A stretch of DNA of 57,452 nt from JAIOSM01 sp023143455 (GTDB lineage: Bacteria > Desulfobacterota > Desulfobacteria > Desulfobacterales > Desulfobacteraceae), in assembly GCA_030632885.1 (NCBI GenBank), contig DAOVTW010000020.1, forward strand, positions 1 to 57,452, read 5' to 3'. Below the pieces are notes generated by a model. It was not told the DNA's origin, did no database searches, and saw only the letters and a program-made list of their open reading frames with translations. Each line of letters begins with the position of its first letter. Within the stretch, counting starts at the first letter, position 1. The translations under genes and the position numbers were made by a program. Below, piece after piece: positions 25,000 through 34,808 of this stretch.

Positions 25000-27315
25000 T
25001 TACTTAAAACCTGCAATTTTTATCTTTTCCAGATAAAGTCTAATATTTTTCTCATGAAATGCGTTTATTTTTTTTATTTCATATGCAAAATCTGTTAAAT
25101 AGTTTCGTTGATTTACTGTTAAAATTTTTACCCTTGAATCCCATTCTACCATTCTCAAAATGAGTTTCTCATTAATACTTGTGCTAGATTCTGATTTCTT
25201 CCTCGTTTCACTTTCTTTTTCAGGTTGTTCAGATTCCAATAATTCAGGAGCTTCATGAACAACTAACTCAATAATAGATATTCCTTTTCGCCTTAAATTT
25301 TCATTGATTATTCTTTTGTTTTTTAAAGCGACAGAAATATTGAGTGCTATATCTTGTAGGTATTGACTTAGTAACCTTGTTTTTGCCCCCCAATGCTCAA
25401 TTATTTCCCAGATCTCAGATGAAATTGATTTAATTAAGGCAATTTCCTGATTTATAATTTTCTGGTTTACATCATCATCGGATAAACTATTTCTTATTGG
25501 GGTTTTTGAATCAATGAAATCAGATTTTAATTCTTCAATGTTTATCTCAATATCACTTTCTTTAAGCATTATCCAACACTCTTCTTTCTTAGCCCATTCG
25601 CCATATAACGAACCGGGTGCATTATTTTTAATGAAAGTTTCAACTTCTTCCATTAAATTAAATAAAGTTGTTTTTAACTTTTCGCTTAATGACTGTTGCT
25701 TCCATGTTTTGTATAAATCAATTTTATACCCCGTCTTAGTATGCAATAAAGCTATCGAATAAGGAACAGTTATATATCTCATATCACCAATTGCATTAGG
25801 TTTAACGCCATACAGTTTTTCTGCTGTTTTAAACATAATAGCTTTTGAAACAGCATCTTCATAAAAAACGTTGTCTGGTTTTTTAGGCATATTATAATTT
25901 GTGAACTGCACATAGTTTTTTTGGCTACCTCTTACAACTATATGTGGCCCAATTACTAATTTTTTCCTATTCCAAATTTCCTCGTAACTGTTCACATATT
26001 TAGCAAGCAATTCTTTTGTAATCATCTGTCCTCTTGGATTTCTAATATCAAAAGCCTTTCGCCTTGCAGGGGTAAACCCTTCTTTCAATCTGGCATTTTT
26101 ATACTGACCACGAGCCCTTTCATAAAACCATCTTGTTTGAATATTTGATCCTTCAATAGGAGGAGACCAAATAGAACGTGAAATTTTTTCAAGATCAACA
26201 TGAAAAGGTTTGTTTGAACTTAAATCAGAGGTTGAAACCTTATTTTGAGTATTTGCATACTCAGCAATGCGGTTTACAATCTCATCAAAATTATCACGTT
26301 TTTTTACAACGGTTAATTTTGTCTGAACATATATTTTATCTATCTCAACCTTGTCTTTTTTCCAGGTGTGATATATCGATGCAGTTGTTTGCCCTCCATT
26401 AACTATTTGAAAATCTTTTGCCCAAACAATTTTCTGTTGCCCATTAGGTGCTGTAATTATTTCCAATTCGTCTGCAGTTGCCGCGATACCGTTGTTAAAG
26501 GCAAGAAACATATGAGATTCCTCTTTAATTGTTTTGCGAATACCTTTGTTTATTTTTCCTGTAAACTGTAAAAATGAACGTACATTTTGTTCCAGCAACC
26601 TGGAACCATATTCTTCATAGATATTAGCAAGAGTTACTCCAGGTATCAGAGCAAGATATGTTTCATAGTCTTCATTTTCACCAGGTGATTTCAAACAAGG
26701 AATTGTCTTTCCATAATTTTTAAAATTAATCTCAATTGGAACTCGCGACTGGTCTGAAAGATTGAATAAATACTCGATATCAATCACACGTGTGAAAACA
26801 GAATAGCCTGAAATCACTTTAGTGTTTTTAATGTCAGATTTGAAAATACCATTTGTCAGAATAAAAATATTTACTCTGGATAAATATTCTTTGACTTCTT
26901 TTACCTCAGCAAGGGTATGTGCTAAGTCAAATACTTCTGAAGATTCTTCTATTTCATTAATGTAATCTTTGTAAACGGCATTCCTAAAGAAGCGTTCAGC
27001 CTGATTGTTTGAAGATTCGGCTTCTTGCTTCATTAATGTAAAGGGCTCAGTTATTCCCTTAAAGACCGTGATAAATAAGTCCAGTGTTTCATAATTTTCT
27101 GAAAGGGCATATCCATTCAGTTTGTGCATAGTTCTTCCAAGTTTGTCTTCTTTCCTGTCAAAGCAAACTCTCGCATTTTCTGTTTCACCTGCTTCTGCAA
27201 GCAAGTCAATAGCAATTTGCGTGAAGATCTGCTCCTGTACGGCTCCCTCCTCTTCTGAGATCTGAGTTGATTTTATATCTTGGAATAGTTCATTATAAAA
27301 ATTTTCAATTGTCAT
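25000..27315 (-). CDS. AIPR-family protein (abortive-infection/phage-resistance type)
   Basis: 771 aa. The AIPR core is recognised by AFNNGIAATADELEI, the QIVNGGQTTASIYHTWKK block and IAEYANTQNKVSTSDL, which are the most conserved parts of this family. The N-terminal 200 residues resemble the usual AIPR lead-in. The C-terminal part (about 560-771) is helical and charged. No nuclease motif is obvious. It is the last gene of the six-gene operon, overlapping the PD-(D/E)XK gene by 4 nt. AIPR proteins often accompany restriction-modification and abortive infection loci. Its biochemical role is unknown; effector or sensor are both possible. Confidence 0.85.
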   Translation of the reverse strand: MTIENFYNELFQDIKSTQISEEEGAVQEQIFTQIAIDLLAEAGETENARVCFDRKEDKLGRTMHKLNGYALSENYETLDLFITVFKGITEPFTLMKQEAESSNNQAERFFRNAVYKDYINEIEESSEVFDLAHTLAEVKEVKEYLSRVNIFILTNGIFKSDIKNTKVISGYSVFTRVIDIEYLFNLSDQSRVPIEINFKNYGKTIPCLKSPGENEDYETYLALIPGVTLANIYEEYGSRLLEQNVRSFLQFTGKINKGIRKTIKEESHMFLAFNNGIAATADELEIITAPNGQQKIVWAKDFQIVNGGQTTASIYHTWKKDKVEIDKIYVQTKLTVVKKRDNFDEIVNRIAEYANTQNKVSTSDLSSNKPFHVDLEKISRSIWSPPIEGSNIQTRWFYERARGQYKNARLKEGFTPARRKAFDIRNPRGQMITKELLAKYVNSYEEIWNRKKLVIGPHIVVRGSQKNYVQFTNYNMPKKPDNVFYEDAVSKAIMFKTAEKLYGVKPNAIGDMRYITVPYSIALLHTKTGYKIDLYKTWKQQSLSEKLKTTLFNLMEEVETFIKNNAPGSLYGEWAKKEECWIMLKESDIEINIEELKSDFIDSKTPIRNSLSDDDVNQKIINQEIALIKSISSEIWEIIEHWGAKTRLLSQYLQDIALNISVALKNKRIINENLRRKGISIIELVVHEAPELLESEQPEKESETRKKSESSTSINEKLILRMVEWDSRVKILTVNQRNYLTDFAYEIKKINAFHEKNIRLYLEKIKIAGFK

Positions 27316-28331
27316 GATAAATCCAGATTTTGTAATACATTAGCAAAACTTGTTTTGTGTTGTTCCGTATCTGAGGTTAGAATTATTGAGTATTTAACAT
27401 CTCCAACTCCTTTCAATAAATCCCTTTCTTCAATTCTTGGAAAATTATTTTCAATTTTATATAAGTCTTCCTCACGGACAAGAAATGAAGTGCTTTGGTA
27501 TTTGGATTGATGGTGTTCAAAGTATCCAGCACTAATTAATTTGCGTTTTAGAATGTTTCGAAGCAGCTTGTTTTGATCAATAATAGAATAAATTTCTTCA
27601 ACCATAGTATTTAAAGTATTTTCGTCACTGTTTCGTTTCTCAATGGATAAATGAAATAAAAACAAATACTGAAGTAATGCTGTATCCAATTGTCTTTCAC
27701 TACTTATGCGTATTTTTTGATGATTATGGGTGTGTGTTGTCTTTACTTCTATAGCACAATTATTCTTTTCAAAATCCCTGATTCCTGTTTCAGGGCCAGT
27801 CCATATGGATAAGGCTTCAGCTAACAATCCAGTTTGCAGCAGAAGTTTTTTAAGAAGATACAATTCACCAAAAAGACCAATTTGTTTTTCAAGGGTCAGT
27901 CCCGATCCTTTTGCCATGATAAATAGTTCCTTCCATTGAATAAAGCGGTTTTGCAATGCCTGGATAAGAACTAATTCTTGTTCAATGGCAGAAACAGTTT
28001 GAAATAAATCCTCACATAACACTGCGAAAATTGAGGATAAAGAATTATCTGCAAGGCTAATTAAAATAAGTGACTTGTCTTTATCTGTTTCATCAGGAAT
28101 TATTTCAGTTGTAATGTCTTTTAAATCAGACAAGGAAGAAATATCTAATGAATTAGTTGAAATTCTGAATGCAATACTCTTTACTTTTTCGGGCATTCTC
28201 ATTGATACAAAGCAATCTGGAATTATATCTGCAGAATACCGTTTCAAAATAATTCCTGATCTCAAAGAACCATTTTCTATAAAATCTTGCCAAATATTTT
28301 CAATCTTCGGCTTCATAGTCTTCAAAATCAT
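27312..28331 (-). CDS. PD-(D/E)XK-motif nuclease-like protein (DUF4420 type)
   Basis: 339 aa. The nuclease core is readable: E156 in GLFGELYLLKKLL, D186 in ETGIRDFEKN, and E195/K197 in AIEVKTT, matching E...D...ExK. A second in-frame ATG six codons in (28316) is an alternative start. The gene overlaps the Z1 gene upstream by 32 nt and the AIPR gene downstream by 4 nt. It is most likely the DNA-cleaving subunit of the defence operon, by analogy with restriction-endonuclease-fold proteins in Z1/MORC loci; this is inferred from motifs and context. Confidence 0.85.
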   Translation of the reverse strand: MILKTMKPKIENIWQDFIENGSLRSGIILKRYSADIIPDCFVSMRMPEKVKSIAFRISTNSLDISSLSDLKDITTEIIPDETDKDKSLILISLADNSLSSIFAVLCEDLFQTVSAIEQELVLIQALQNRFIQWKELFIMAKGSGLTLEKQIGLFGELYLLKKLLLQTGLLAEALSIWTGPETGIRDFEKNNCAIEVKTTHTHNHQKIRISSERQLDTALLQYLFLFHLSIEKRNSDENTLNTMVEEIYSIIDQNKLLRNILKRKLISAGYFEHHQSKYQSTSFLVREEDLYKIENNFPRIEERDLLKGVGDVKYSIILTSDTEQHKTSFANVLQNLDLS

Positions 28332-31077
28332 TATCTATTTCAAACATTGATAATAAATCTTCATGAACAGCATAAGTGACATTACTGTTAATTTGACTTC
28401 CCGGAAAACTTATTGCAAAACCTACGATTGGGTTAATTTCATCAAATAATTCTGCACCTTCTGTATCAAGAAGATATATTATCAATAAAGGATTCTTGGG
28501 GTCTCGAATTTCATTTCGGACAATATTGCCATTAGGATAAGGAGGTTTGCCAATCTTTTCTTTTTTAATTCTTAATTTGGCCGTTCGCCTCATTGCTTCA
28601 TCATATTCTTCTTTTGTTAAATCAACGAACTCATGATTCGGACTTATTATATGGGATTTATTAATGTAATAAATGTATTCATCCGAACTGTTATCATGTT
28701 GATTCCTAATAAACTGACCAATAGCAAGCCCTTCAATTGTTTCAACTTTAGCAGCTTTTTCTTTATTCATAATTGCGATTCGCCACTCTGTCAATTCCCC
28801 AAGCCTGATTTTATCTTCGATGAACCGGACAAGAAATGAGGAATCAGAAATAGGATTGTCTGCGCCCTTGAAATTATTCAGAAAATCAATTACCAGATTT
28901 GGTTTTATGTTTTTCCACAAATAACAACTACGTTGTTGATCAGCTTTAATGCCTCTTAAATTAGTCACTAACTTTTTGACAGAGCCAAAATTTGATATAA
29001 TAACCTCATGTGACTTGCTTAACTTGTATGTCTCAACCAAAGCACCAGACCATGAGATATTTACATTTACTACAGAGCGAATTTTGTTTGTTGCAGAAAT
29101 TTGCAAAACACCAGGATGAGTTCTCACTCTTAGAGCATATTGTTCAGGTGTACTTCCTGCAATTTCTGACATATAATTGAATTCATTTCTTAATTCCATC
29201 GATGCAAGTGCTATATGGCAATACCATTCATTTAGTTCACGAGAAGTAAATAGTCTGCATAAATCAACATATCCGGGTCTGAAACCAAACCATCTTCCCA
29301 TCTGCATGAGAGTATCATACATTCTTGATGCTCTTAAATAATAACTAACAGAAAGTCCTTCAAGAGTAAGACCTCTTGAAAGTTTATTGCCCCCAATAGC
29401 AATAACAGATAAGCCAGCCTCATCTCCCTCTTTTGCATATTTTTTATCATAAGCCTGGTAATCCAGAACATCTCTCGCACCGCCATGAATTTCCTTAACC
29501 TGGATTTTAGCTGCTGCTGGATGCAATAGAGAAAGAACTTCATTCCATGTGTGGATTTTCATTCCAGGATCAATCTCGCTTAATTCAGAATTAAATATTT
29601 GTTGCGTAGTCGTTAAATAAGAACGATACCCACCAGTATCTTCTTCGAATGTCTGCCTTAATTCATTTATAATACTGGAATTATTCTGCTCAATTCCCAT
29701 GCGATAAAAATTAAATACATTTTCAACCAGCTCTTTTATTCTTGCTTGCCAAATCTGGAATCTTGATACATGAATTAACATTGAATTATGCTCATCTGAC
29801 TGCCCCCTTGCTCTCCTAATTGCACACGTAATGATAAAACACTTGATTGCTGTTTTTAATGAATCTGGAATTCTTGTAGGCAGTTGATTATCACGCTTAT
29901 GTCTGTCTGGCACAAATAACTGATAATCGTCAATCCTGGAAACCACAGGTAATGTATTAACAGGCTCATCATCATCTTCCAAGGGGTCGAATCCAAATAT
30001 TTTATCAGGACCAATATAATTAGATGGTGCAGGAATATTGATTATAAAATCTCTTGGGAAAAGATTATCATCATTTAGCGGTATAAAGATATTAGCAAAT
30101 GGAGTAGCAGTATATCCTACATATGCACTTTTTTGAAATAATCTCAGTAGGGTTCTGATTTGTCTGTTTATTGTTGTTGGGTTTAAATCATCTTTTCTTG
30201 TGTTTATCGAAGCATGATCAGCCTCATCATCAATTAACAGAAGTGGCTTGTTGCGAATTATTCTTTCCCCTTCACTAGTCTCAGATGTTTGTGCAGAAAG
30301 CCATTGTTCAAGCCGATTCAATACATGTGCATTCTTTTTTACAACTGCAAGTATAGGCTCATTTGTGTTGAAGTTTAGCCCGAGAGAATTGGCTGCGCCT
30401 GCATTAAAATCCCCATTGTCCAAACTTGAAGTTAAACTATGGGCAACAAGATGTCTGTTACTGCTTGGTTCTCCAACTCCTATCCAAAGATTGTTTTGTT
30501 GGAATGCTCTTTGGTGTTGAGTGTCAAATCCGAGAAATCCTTCATCCATTCTTAATTGTGTTTGACTTCTTAGATTTTTGTGGATTCCAGCCAGTATTAT
30601 TATCATTCTATAACCAGCATCAGCAGCTTTGCAAATTAAGCCAGTATAATTTGCCGTCTTTCCAGATTGAACTTGACCAACAACCATTCCTCGTTTTGCA
30701 ATTTGAGCCTTTTGCGTTGGTTCAAAAAGAGCATCAAGAGTTCTGTCTGTTAGATGATCTATTGATTGAATAGTGGCTGGTGGAAACTTCTTTTTTTCTT
30801 CCAGATACCATTTGTATCTGTTCCAAAATTCCCATCTAATATCAGATTTTTTTCCGGAAAGCCATGGACGTCTTCCTTCTTCCTTTTCAATAATTCTATA
30901 ATCATCAACCCATATTTTGTATTCTGATTCTACATGTCTTTTTAATTCTATTTTATCAACATTATAGATTAACAATGTTTTTTGTATAGCTTGATTAATT
31001 TGATTTTTTGAAGCGGTATCATTGCAACCAGCTTCCCTAAGAAAGTATAACGCGAGTTTTTTGGCTTCTCTTATCAT
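28300..31077 (-). CDS. Z1-domain protein (P-loop ATPase of a restriction-type system)
   Basis: 925 aa. A helicase-like P-loop domain has Walker A GQVQSGKT at 134-141 and a DEAD-like Walker B, LLLIDDEADHAS, near 283. An arginine-finger-like block MQMGRWFGFRPGY follows GLTLEGLSVSYYLRAS. These define the Z1 domain, an SF2-helicase-related ATPase found with DNA methylases and MORC-type ATPases. Both ATPase motifs are intact. It overlaps the GHKL gene by 4 nt and the PD-(D/E)XK gene by 32 nt. It probably translocates on or remodels DNA for the nuclease. Confidence 0.9.
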   Translation of the reverse strand: MIREAKKLALYFLREAGCNDTASKNQINQAIQKTLLIYNVDKIELKRHVESEYKIWVDDYRIIEKEEGRRPWLSGKKSDIRWEFWNRYKWYLEEKKKFPPATIQSIDHLTDRTLDALFEPTQKAQIAKRGMVVGQVQSGKTANYTGLICKAADAGYRMIIILAGIHKNLRSQTQLRMDEGFLGFDTQHQRAFQQNNLWIGVGEPSSNRHLVAHSLTSSLDNGDFNAGAANSLGLNFNTNEPILAVVKKNAHVLNRLEQWLSAQTSETSEGERIIRNKPLLLIDDEADHASINTRKDDLNPTTINRQIRTLLRLFQKSAYVGYTATPFANIFIPLNDDNLFPRDFIINIPAPSNYIGPDKIFGFDPLEDDDEPVNTLPVVSRIDDYQLFVPDRHKRDNQLPTRIPDSLKTAIKCFIITCAIRRARGQSDEHNSMLIHVSRFQIWQARIKELVENVFNFYRMGIEQNNSSIINELRQTFEEDTGGYRSYLTTTQQIFNSELSEIDPGMKIHTWNEVLSLLHPAAAKIQVKEIHGGARDVLDYQAYDKKYAKEGDEAGLSVIAIGGNKLSRGLTLEGLSVSYYLRASRMYDTLMQMGRWFGFRPGYVDLCRLFTSRELNEWYCHIALASMELRNEFNYMSEIAGSTPEQYALRVRTHPGVLQISATNKIRSVVNVNISWSGALVETYKLSKSHEVIISNFGSVKKLVTNLRGIKADQQRSCYLWKNIKPNLVIDFLNNFKGADNPISDSSFLVRFIEDKIRLGELTEWRIAIMNKEKAAKVETIEGLAIGQFIRNQHDNSSDEYIYYINKSHIISPNHEFVDLTKEEYDEAMRRTAKLRIKKEKIGKPPYPNGNIVRNEIRDPKNPLLIIYLLDTEGAELFDEINPIVGFAISFPGSQINSNVTYAVHEDLLSMFEIDNDFEDYEAED

Positions 31078-32549
31078 AAGTTTTCAATTATATTTTCTAA
31101 ATATTGTGGATACTTATCAAATGGTTCAATCGACAGTACAATAGCTACTGCCTCCTCTTTTGCTTTTCCATTTTTTATTAAATCCCGTAATGTCTTTTCC
31201 ATTTTTTCAATGAGCATTTCATGTTGTAAGTTTTCGAATGGAATTCCATGCGATTCTGGATTTTCACTTTCCTTTATCGTTATTAAAGGAACTGGCACAG
31301 TTTCCTCGATAAACTTTAACAATTCCTCTATATTTTTTTTAGAAGGTTCTTTTATAATTTCATTGATTACAGGATGTTCTTTGTTTATTGAATAAAAACG
31401 TTTGCCTTGCCTCTGTTTCTCAAGCCATACAGGAATAAACTTAAATGATGGGTATTTTCTTTGTAAGACCTTACCTTTATGCCGATATACGTTCACTGCC
31501 TGACCACGTATTGAATTTGCATAAGCTTTTAACTGATTATAAATTTTTAAAGGAGGACGTGCAACTGATTTTTTAATGTCAATTTGCCATTTATCATCTA
31601 AAGTGTTTGGCAAATCAATCATTATTCTACAAAGTTTGTAATGCTCTTCTTTTTTAAACATTCCAAGCCATTCACCTGCAACCAATAATCTTTCGTTTCT
31701 ATAAATGTAGAAACCTTGTTGTGCATTCCAGCCCTTGGGACCAGCGGCTTTATTAAATACGGTTATAGATATTTTTGATTTATGAGGCAATACGTAACCC
31801 TTGACAATTACATTTCCATTACTAAAATATTCTAATGCACCAGATTGAATTCCATTCTCCCCACGCAAAAAAGGATCCCATGCAACAATTTTTCTATTTT
31901 GGAACCATATTGAAATTTTACCTTGTTCCAGAAATCTATGAAAAACCATCTCAAGATGCTTCTTCACACTTTCCATCAATTCCATAAATTTTCCTAAAGC
32001 TTCAGAATCCTCTTCCTTAATATGTTTTAAGTTTCTATCTAAGCAATACCAAACTACATTAGTCCCTGAAACTTGCTTGTCAATTTCTTCAACAAATTCT
32101 ATTGTAGGAACATATTCAATTAGCTCCCAACTTTTAGCCTTATTAACATGATCTAAATCCCACGCCCAAAAGATTGTACTAAAATCTCGCTTTTTAGAGA
32201 TAACTGAAAATTTTCGTGTTTGAGAAAATGATGCAGTTTTCAATCCCAATCCAAATCGCCCTAAATCTCTATTTGACCTCTCATCAGAAGGGTGTTTGCT
32301 TCCAGGTCGCATTGCCTGAATCAATTCTTCACCATTCATTCCAAAGCCATCATCTCTTATCGAAATTATTGTTTCTCCACCTTTCCAATCATAGTTTGTC
32401 CATATATTTTTTGCTTCTGCTGATATTGAATTATCAATGACATCAGCGATTGCAGTTTCCATAGAATAACCAATGGCTCGAAATGTTTCAATCATTGAAC
32501 TGGCATCAGGTTCTGCCTTTATTGTTTTTATCTTTGTGTCATTCATCAT
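31074..32549 (-). CDS. MORC/MutL-like GHKL ATPase
   Basis: 491 aa. The GHKL nucleotide site is complete: an N-box with D36/N40 in ADVIDNSIS, DDGFGM at 66-71, and GRFGLGLKTAS at 97-107. The S5-like second half of the ATPase module follows (about 215-340). The C-terminal 150 residues are helical and polar. This layout matches the prokaryotic MORC/MutL-type ATPases predicted in restriction-modification operons. It overlaps the methyltransferase gene by 11 nt and the Z1 gene by 4 nt. ATP-driven dimerisation to clamp or sense DNA is expected from the family. Confidence 0.9.
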   Translation of the reverse strand: MMNDTKIKTIKAEPDASSMIETFRAIGYSMETAIADVIDNSISAEAKNIWTNYDWKGGETIISIRDDGFGMNGEELIQAMRPGSKHPSDERSNRDLGRFGLGLKTASFSQTRKFSVISKKRDFSTIFWAWDLDHVNKAKSWELIEYVPTIEFVEEIDKQVSGTNVVWYCLDRNLKHIKEEDSEALGKFMELMESVKKHLEMVFHRFLEQGKISIWFQNRKIVAWDPFLRGENGIQSGALEYFSNGNVIVKGYVLPHKSKISITVFNKAAGPKGWNAQQGFYIYRNERLLVAGEWLGMFKKEEHYKLCRIMIDLPNTLDDKWQIDIKKSVARPPLKIYNQLKAYANSIRGQAVNVYRHKGKVLQRKYPSFKFIPVWLEKQRQGKRFYSINKEHPVINEIIKEPSKKNIEELLKFIEETVPVPLITIKESENPESHGIPFENLQHEMLIEKMEKTLRDLIKNGKAKEEAVAIVLSIEPFDKYPQYLENIIENL

Positions 32550-34104
32550 TCAGTAATATTTCTTTAACAATATCTCCAATCTGTTTTGATAAATAAGGGG
32601 GTACTGCATTTCCAACCTGATGGTACTGTGCTGTTCTGGAACCACAGAATAAGTAATTATCAGGAAATGTTTGAATCCTTGCAGCTTCCCTGACAGTTAA
32701 ACTTCTACACTGATCAGGGTCATAGTGAATAAAGTAATGTCCATCTTTAGAGATATGACTTGTCACTGTTGTTGCTGGTTCATTTGGTAATTGAACTCTA
32801 AATCTGTCTGCAAATTTTCCGGTTTTTGCGCTTTTATGGTCAGGTAATAAATCTTCATTATGTTTTTCATAATCGTGCATTCTTGGAAATCTTCCTTCAC
32901 TTAAAGTAAATATAGAAGCAAACATATACCTCTTTAAATCCTCAAGTAGATGACTTCTTGATTGATGATTTGGGATTCCATTTAAATTGCTATCAAGATA
33001 CCAGCTTGCAAGAGTGTGATTTCTTTCAACTGTGTTTATTGCTGGAACAAACTCTGCACCTTTGCAAAATTTTGATGCAATTACCTCTTTTTTATTTTTG
33101 TAATTTGTTAAACCATTCCAGGAAATAATTTCTTTTTTAAAGGTATTAATATAGCTCTCCCAAATGTGTGAATCATCCTGTAGTTTTTTGTATCTCCTTT
33201 TTTTCTTGCCGTCAATAATTTCAGAATAAATAATTTTTCTGTTAATGCTGCTTCTGATTTTAGGTAACTTATCAATGACAGATTTTAGTGTTACTTTTTC
33301 CTTCTTCTTTAGAGTTTTGGGTATGACATTCAAGTCTTCTCTTATTCCTAACAAAATAACGCGATGTCTTTTTTGCGGGATACCATATTCTTCTGCTTTA
33401 ATTAGATAATCCTTATCATGTTGAACATCAGATTTAACAAGTGAGTATACTTTGTATTTGGTGTTAGTTGTATTTTTAAATACCGATGAAGGATTCCGTA
33501 AATCCCGCAAAATCCAATTGAATATTTTTTCTCCGTTTAAGCTGGCAGATAAAAGACCTTTTACATTCTCCATAACAAAAACTGCTGGATGATGCTCAGC
33601 AATTATTCTCAGATATTCTTTATACAAAAACACCCTATGATCTTCCTCATGTACACCTCCAACACGTGATCTGCCAACAAGAGAGAATGCCTGACACGGT
33701 GGTCCTCCGATAAGTACCCAGTCCTTTTCCCCTTCTAAAACTTTTTTTATTCTCTGGTCAACTAATGAGGGAGGATATTTTTTGTTCCCTAATTCAGCAA
33801 ACCAGGCTTCTTTTTTAGCTGCTTTATATTCAATATCAAATTTTTCAAACAACCGAATTTTCTTTTCTTCTCTATTTTTCAAGTCAGTTTCCCTTAAAAC
33901 TTCATAATATTCTTCTGGTAATTTGTTTTTTGGAAACTGCCGACAAAAATTTCGTAATTCAAGTGTTTTATGCGCACTTTCATCCTTCTCAATAGATAGC
34001 TTAATATCAAATACTCTTTGATCCTCATTTATTATCGAGGAAAACCCTTCAGCCAAGCCACCTGGTCCGGCAAACAAATCTATAACAGGAATCATCTTCT
34101 TCAT
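32539..34104 (-). CDS. DNA (cytosine-5) methyltransferase
   Basis: 521 aa. All the major C5-methylase motifs are visible: DLFAGPGGLAEGF (about 9-21), GGPPCQAFSLVGRSR with the catalytic cysteine C137, the ENVKGLL motif, KRHRVILLGIR, and the C-terminal RTAQYHQVGNAVPP. It transfers a methyl group from SAM to cytosine C5. The region between motifs VIII and IX, about 150 residues, is the expected target-recognition part. The recognition sequence cannot be read. It overlaps vsr by 4 nt and probably protects host DNA from the operon's nuclease. Confidence 0.95.
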   Translation of the reverse strand: MKKMIPVIDLFAGPGGLAEGFSSIINEDQRVFDIKLSIEKDESAHKTLELRNFCRQFPKNKLPEEYYEVLRETDLKNREEKKIRLFEKFDIEYKAAKKEAWFAELGNKKYPPSLVDQRIKKVLEGEKDWVLIGGPPCQAFSLVGRSRVGGVHEEDHRVFLYKEYLRIIAEHHPAVFVMENVKGLLSASLNGEKIFNWILRDLRNPSSVFKNTTNTKYKVYSLVKSDVQHDKDYLIKAEEYGIPQKRHRVILLGIREDLNVIPKTLKKKEKVTLKSVIDKLPKIRSSINRKIIYSEIIDGKKKRRYKKLQDDSHIWESYINTFKKEIISWNGLTNYKNKKEVIASKFCKGAEFVPAINTVERNHTLASWYLDSNLNGIPNHQSRSHLLEDLKRYMFASIFTLSEGRFPRMHDYEKHNEDLLPDHKSAKTGKFADRFRVQLPNEPATTVTSHISKDGHYFIHYDPDQCRSLTVREAARIQTFPDNYLFCGSRTAQYHQVGNAVPPYLSKQIGDIVKEILLNDE

Positions 34105-34514
34105 TCTTCAATTTCTCTGGTTAGCTTTTCTAATCTGTTCTCAACATTATGCTTTAGTTCGCATTCCCAGACTACAATAACGTCCCAATTAATTTCACTT
34201 AATATTTTATAATTATTCTGATCTCTTTCCTTTGTTCCTTTTATTTTTTTCAACCACCATTCTGTCCTTGTTTTTGGTACAACAAAATATTTACATCCTT
34301 CATGTCCATGCCAAAAACAACCATTTATAAAAATTACTGTTTTGTATTTAGGTAAAACAATATCTGGTTTCCCCGGAAGCTTTGAATAATTTAACCTGTA
34401 TCTGAATCCATTTTGAAAAAGAAATTTTCGCACTATGATCTCAGGCTTTGTGTCTTTACCTTTAATCATAGACATATTAAAATTTCTGGTTCTTTTGTCG
34501 TGCACATCAGTCAT
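34101..34514 (-). CDS. vsr: Very short patch repair (Vsr) endonuclease
   Basis: 137 aa, normal length. Vsr features are clear: MSMIKGKDTKPEIIVRKFLF at the N-terminus, then GKPDIVLPKYKTVIFINGC with the metal-binding D51, and FWHGHEGC with His and Cys zinc ligands. It nicks next to T:G mismatches that arise when 5-methylcytosine is deaminated. It overlaps the C5-methyltransferase gene by 4 nt, so the pairing is functional as well as positional. It is the first gene of the operon; its start lies 27 nt from hairpin repeat B. Confidence 0.93.
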   Translation of the reverse strand: MTDVHDKRTRNFNMSMIKGKDTKPEIIVRKFLFQNGFRYRLNYSKLPGKPDIVLPKYKTVIFINGCFWHGHEGCKYFVVPKTRTEWWLKKIKGTKERDQNNYKILSEINWDVIVVWECELKHNVENRLEKLTREIEE

Positions 34515-34540
34515 ATGCTGTATTTTTCAGCGATGGCAAG

Positions 34541-34603
34541 ATTGCACACTTTTGCAAATTTCGGTCTGTGGGTAGACTTGTGCGGTTTGCAAATGTGTGC
34601 AAT
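34541..34603. repeat. Hairpin repeat B, upstream border of the defence operon
   Basis: Two 18-nt arms (34541-34558 and 34586-34603) form an inverted repeat with 17 of 18 matches, with TTTGCAAA at the inner side. It has the same orientation as repeat A and shares the block GACTTGTGCG followed by TTGCAAATGTG. It begins 27 nt upstream of the vsr start, so it must overlap or adjoin the operon's promoter. Confidence 0.8.
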
Positions 34604-34808
34604 GTGCGTTGGCTTCCAAATTGTCCCGTAGGGTAAAAGTGGGTAGGCAAAAACAAAATTTTTCAAGTCAGTCAATTTTTTAATTATATGTTCTAATTTT
34701 CTTTTCAAAAGTTTCAATTTTCGCACTTCGTTTTTTTCTCAGCCTTGCAGGTAACGATTGTGTATATTCTATTGTTGTTATATTTCATTTATCATTTTAC
34801 TATGTCCT

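Noticed and set aside
34511..34726. A 71-codon minus-strand frame through hairpin repeat B
   Set aside because: It reads through the repeat into the vsr gene region, has no ribosome binding site, and its composition is that of the repeat. It is taken as a by-product of the hairpin.
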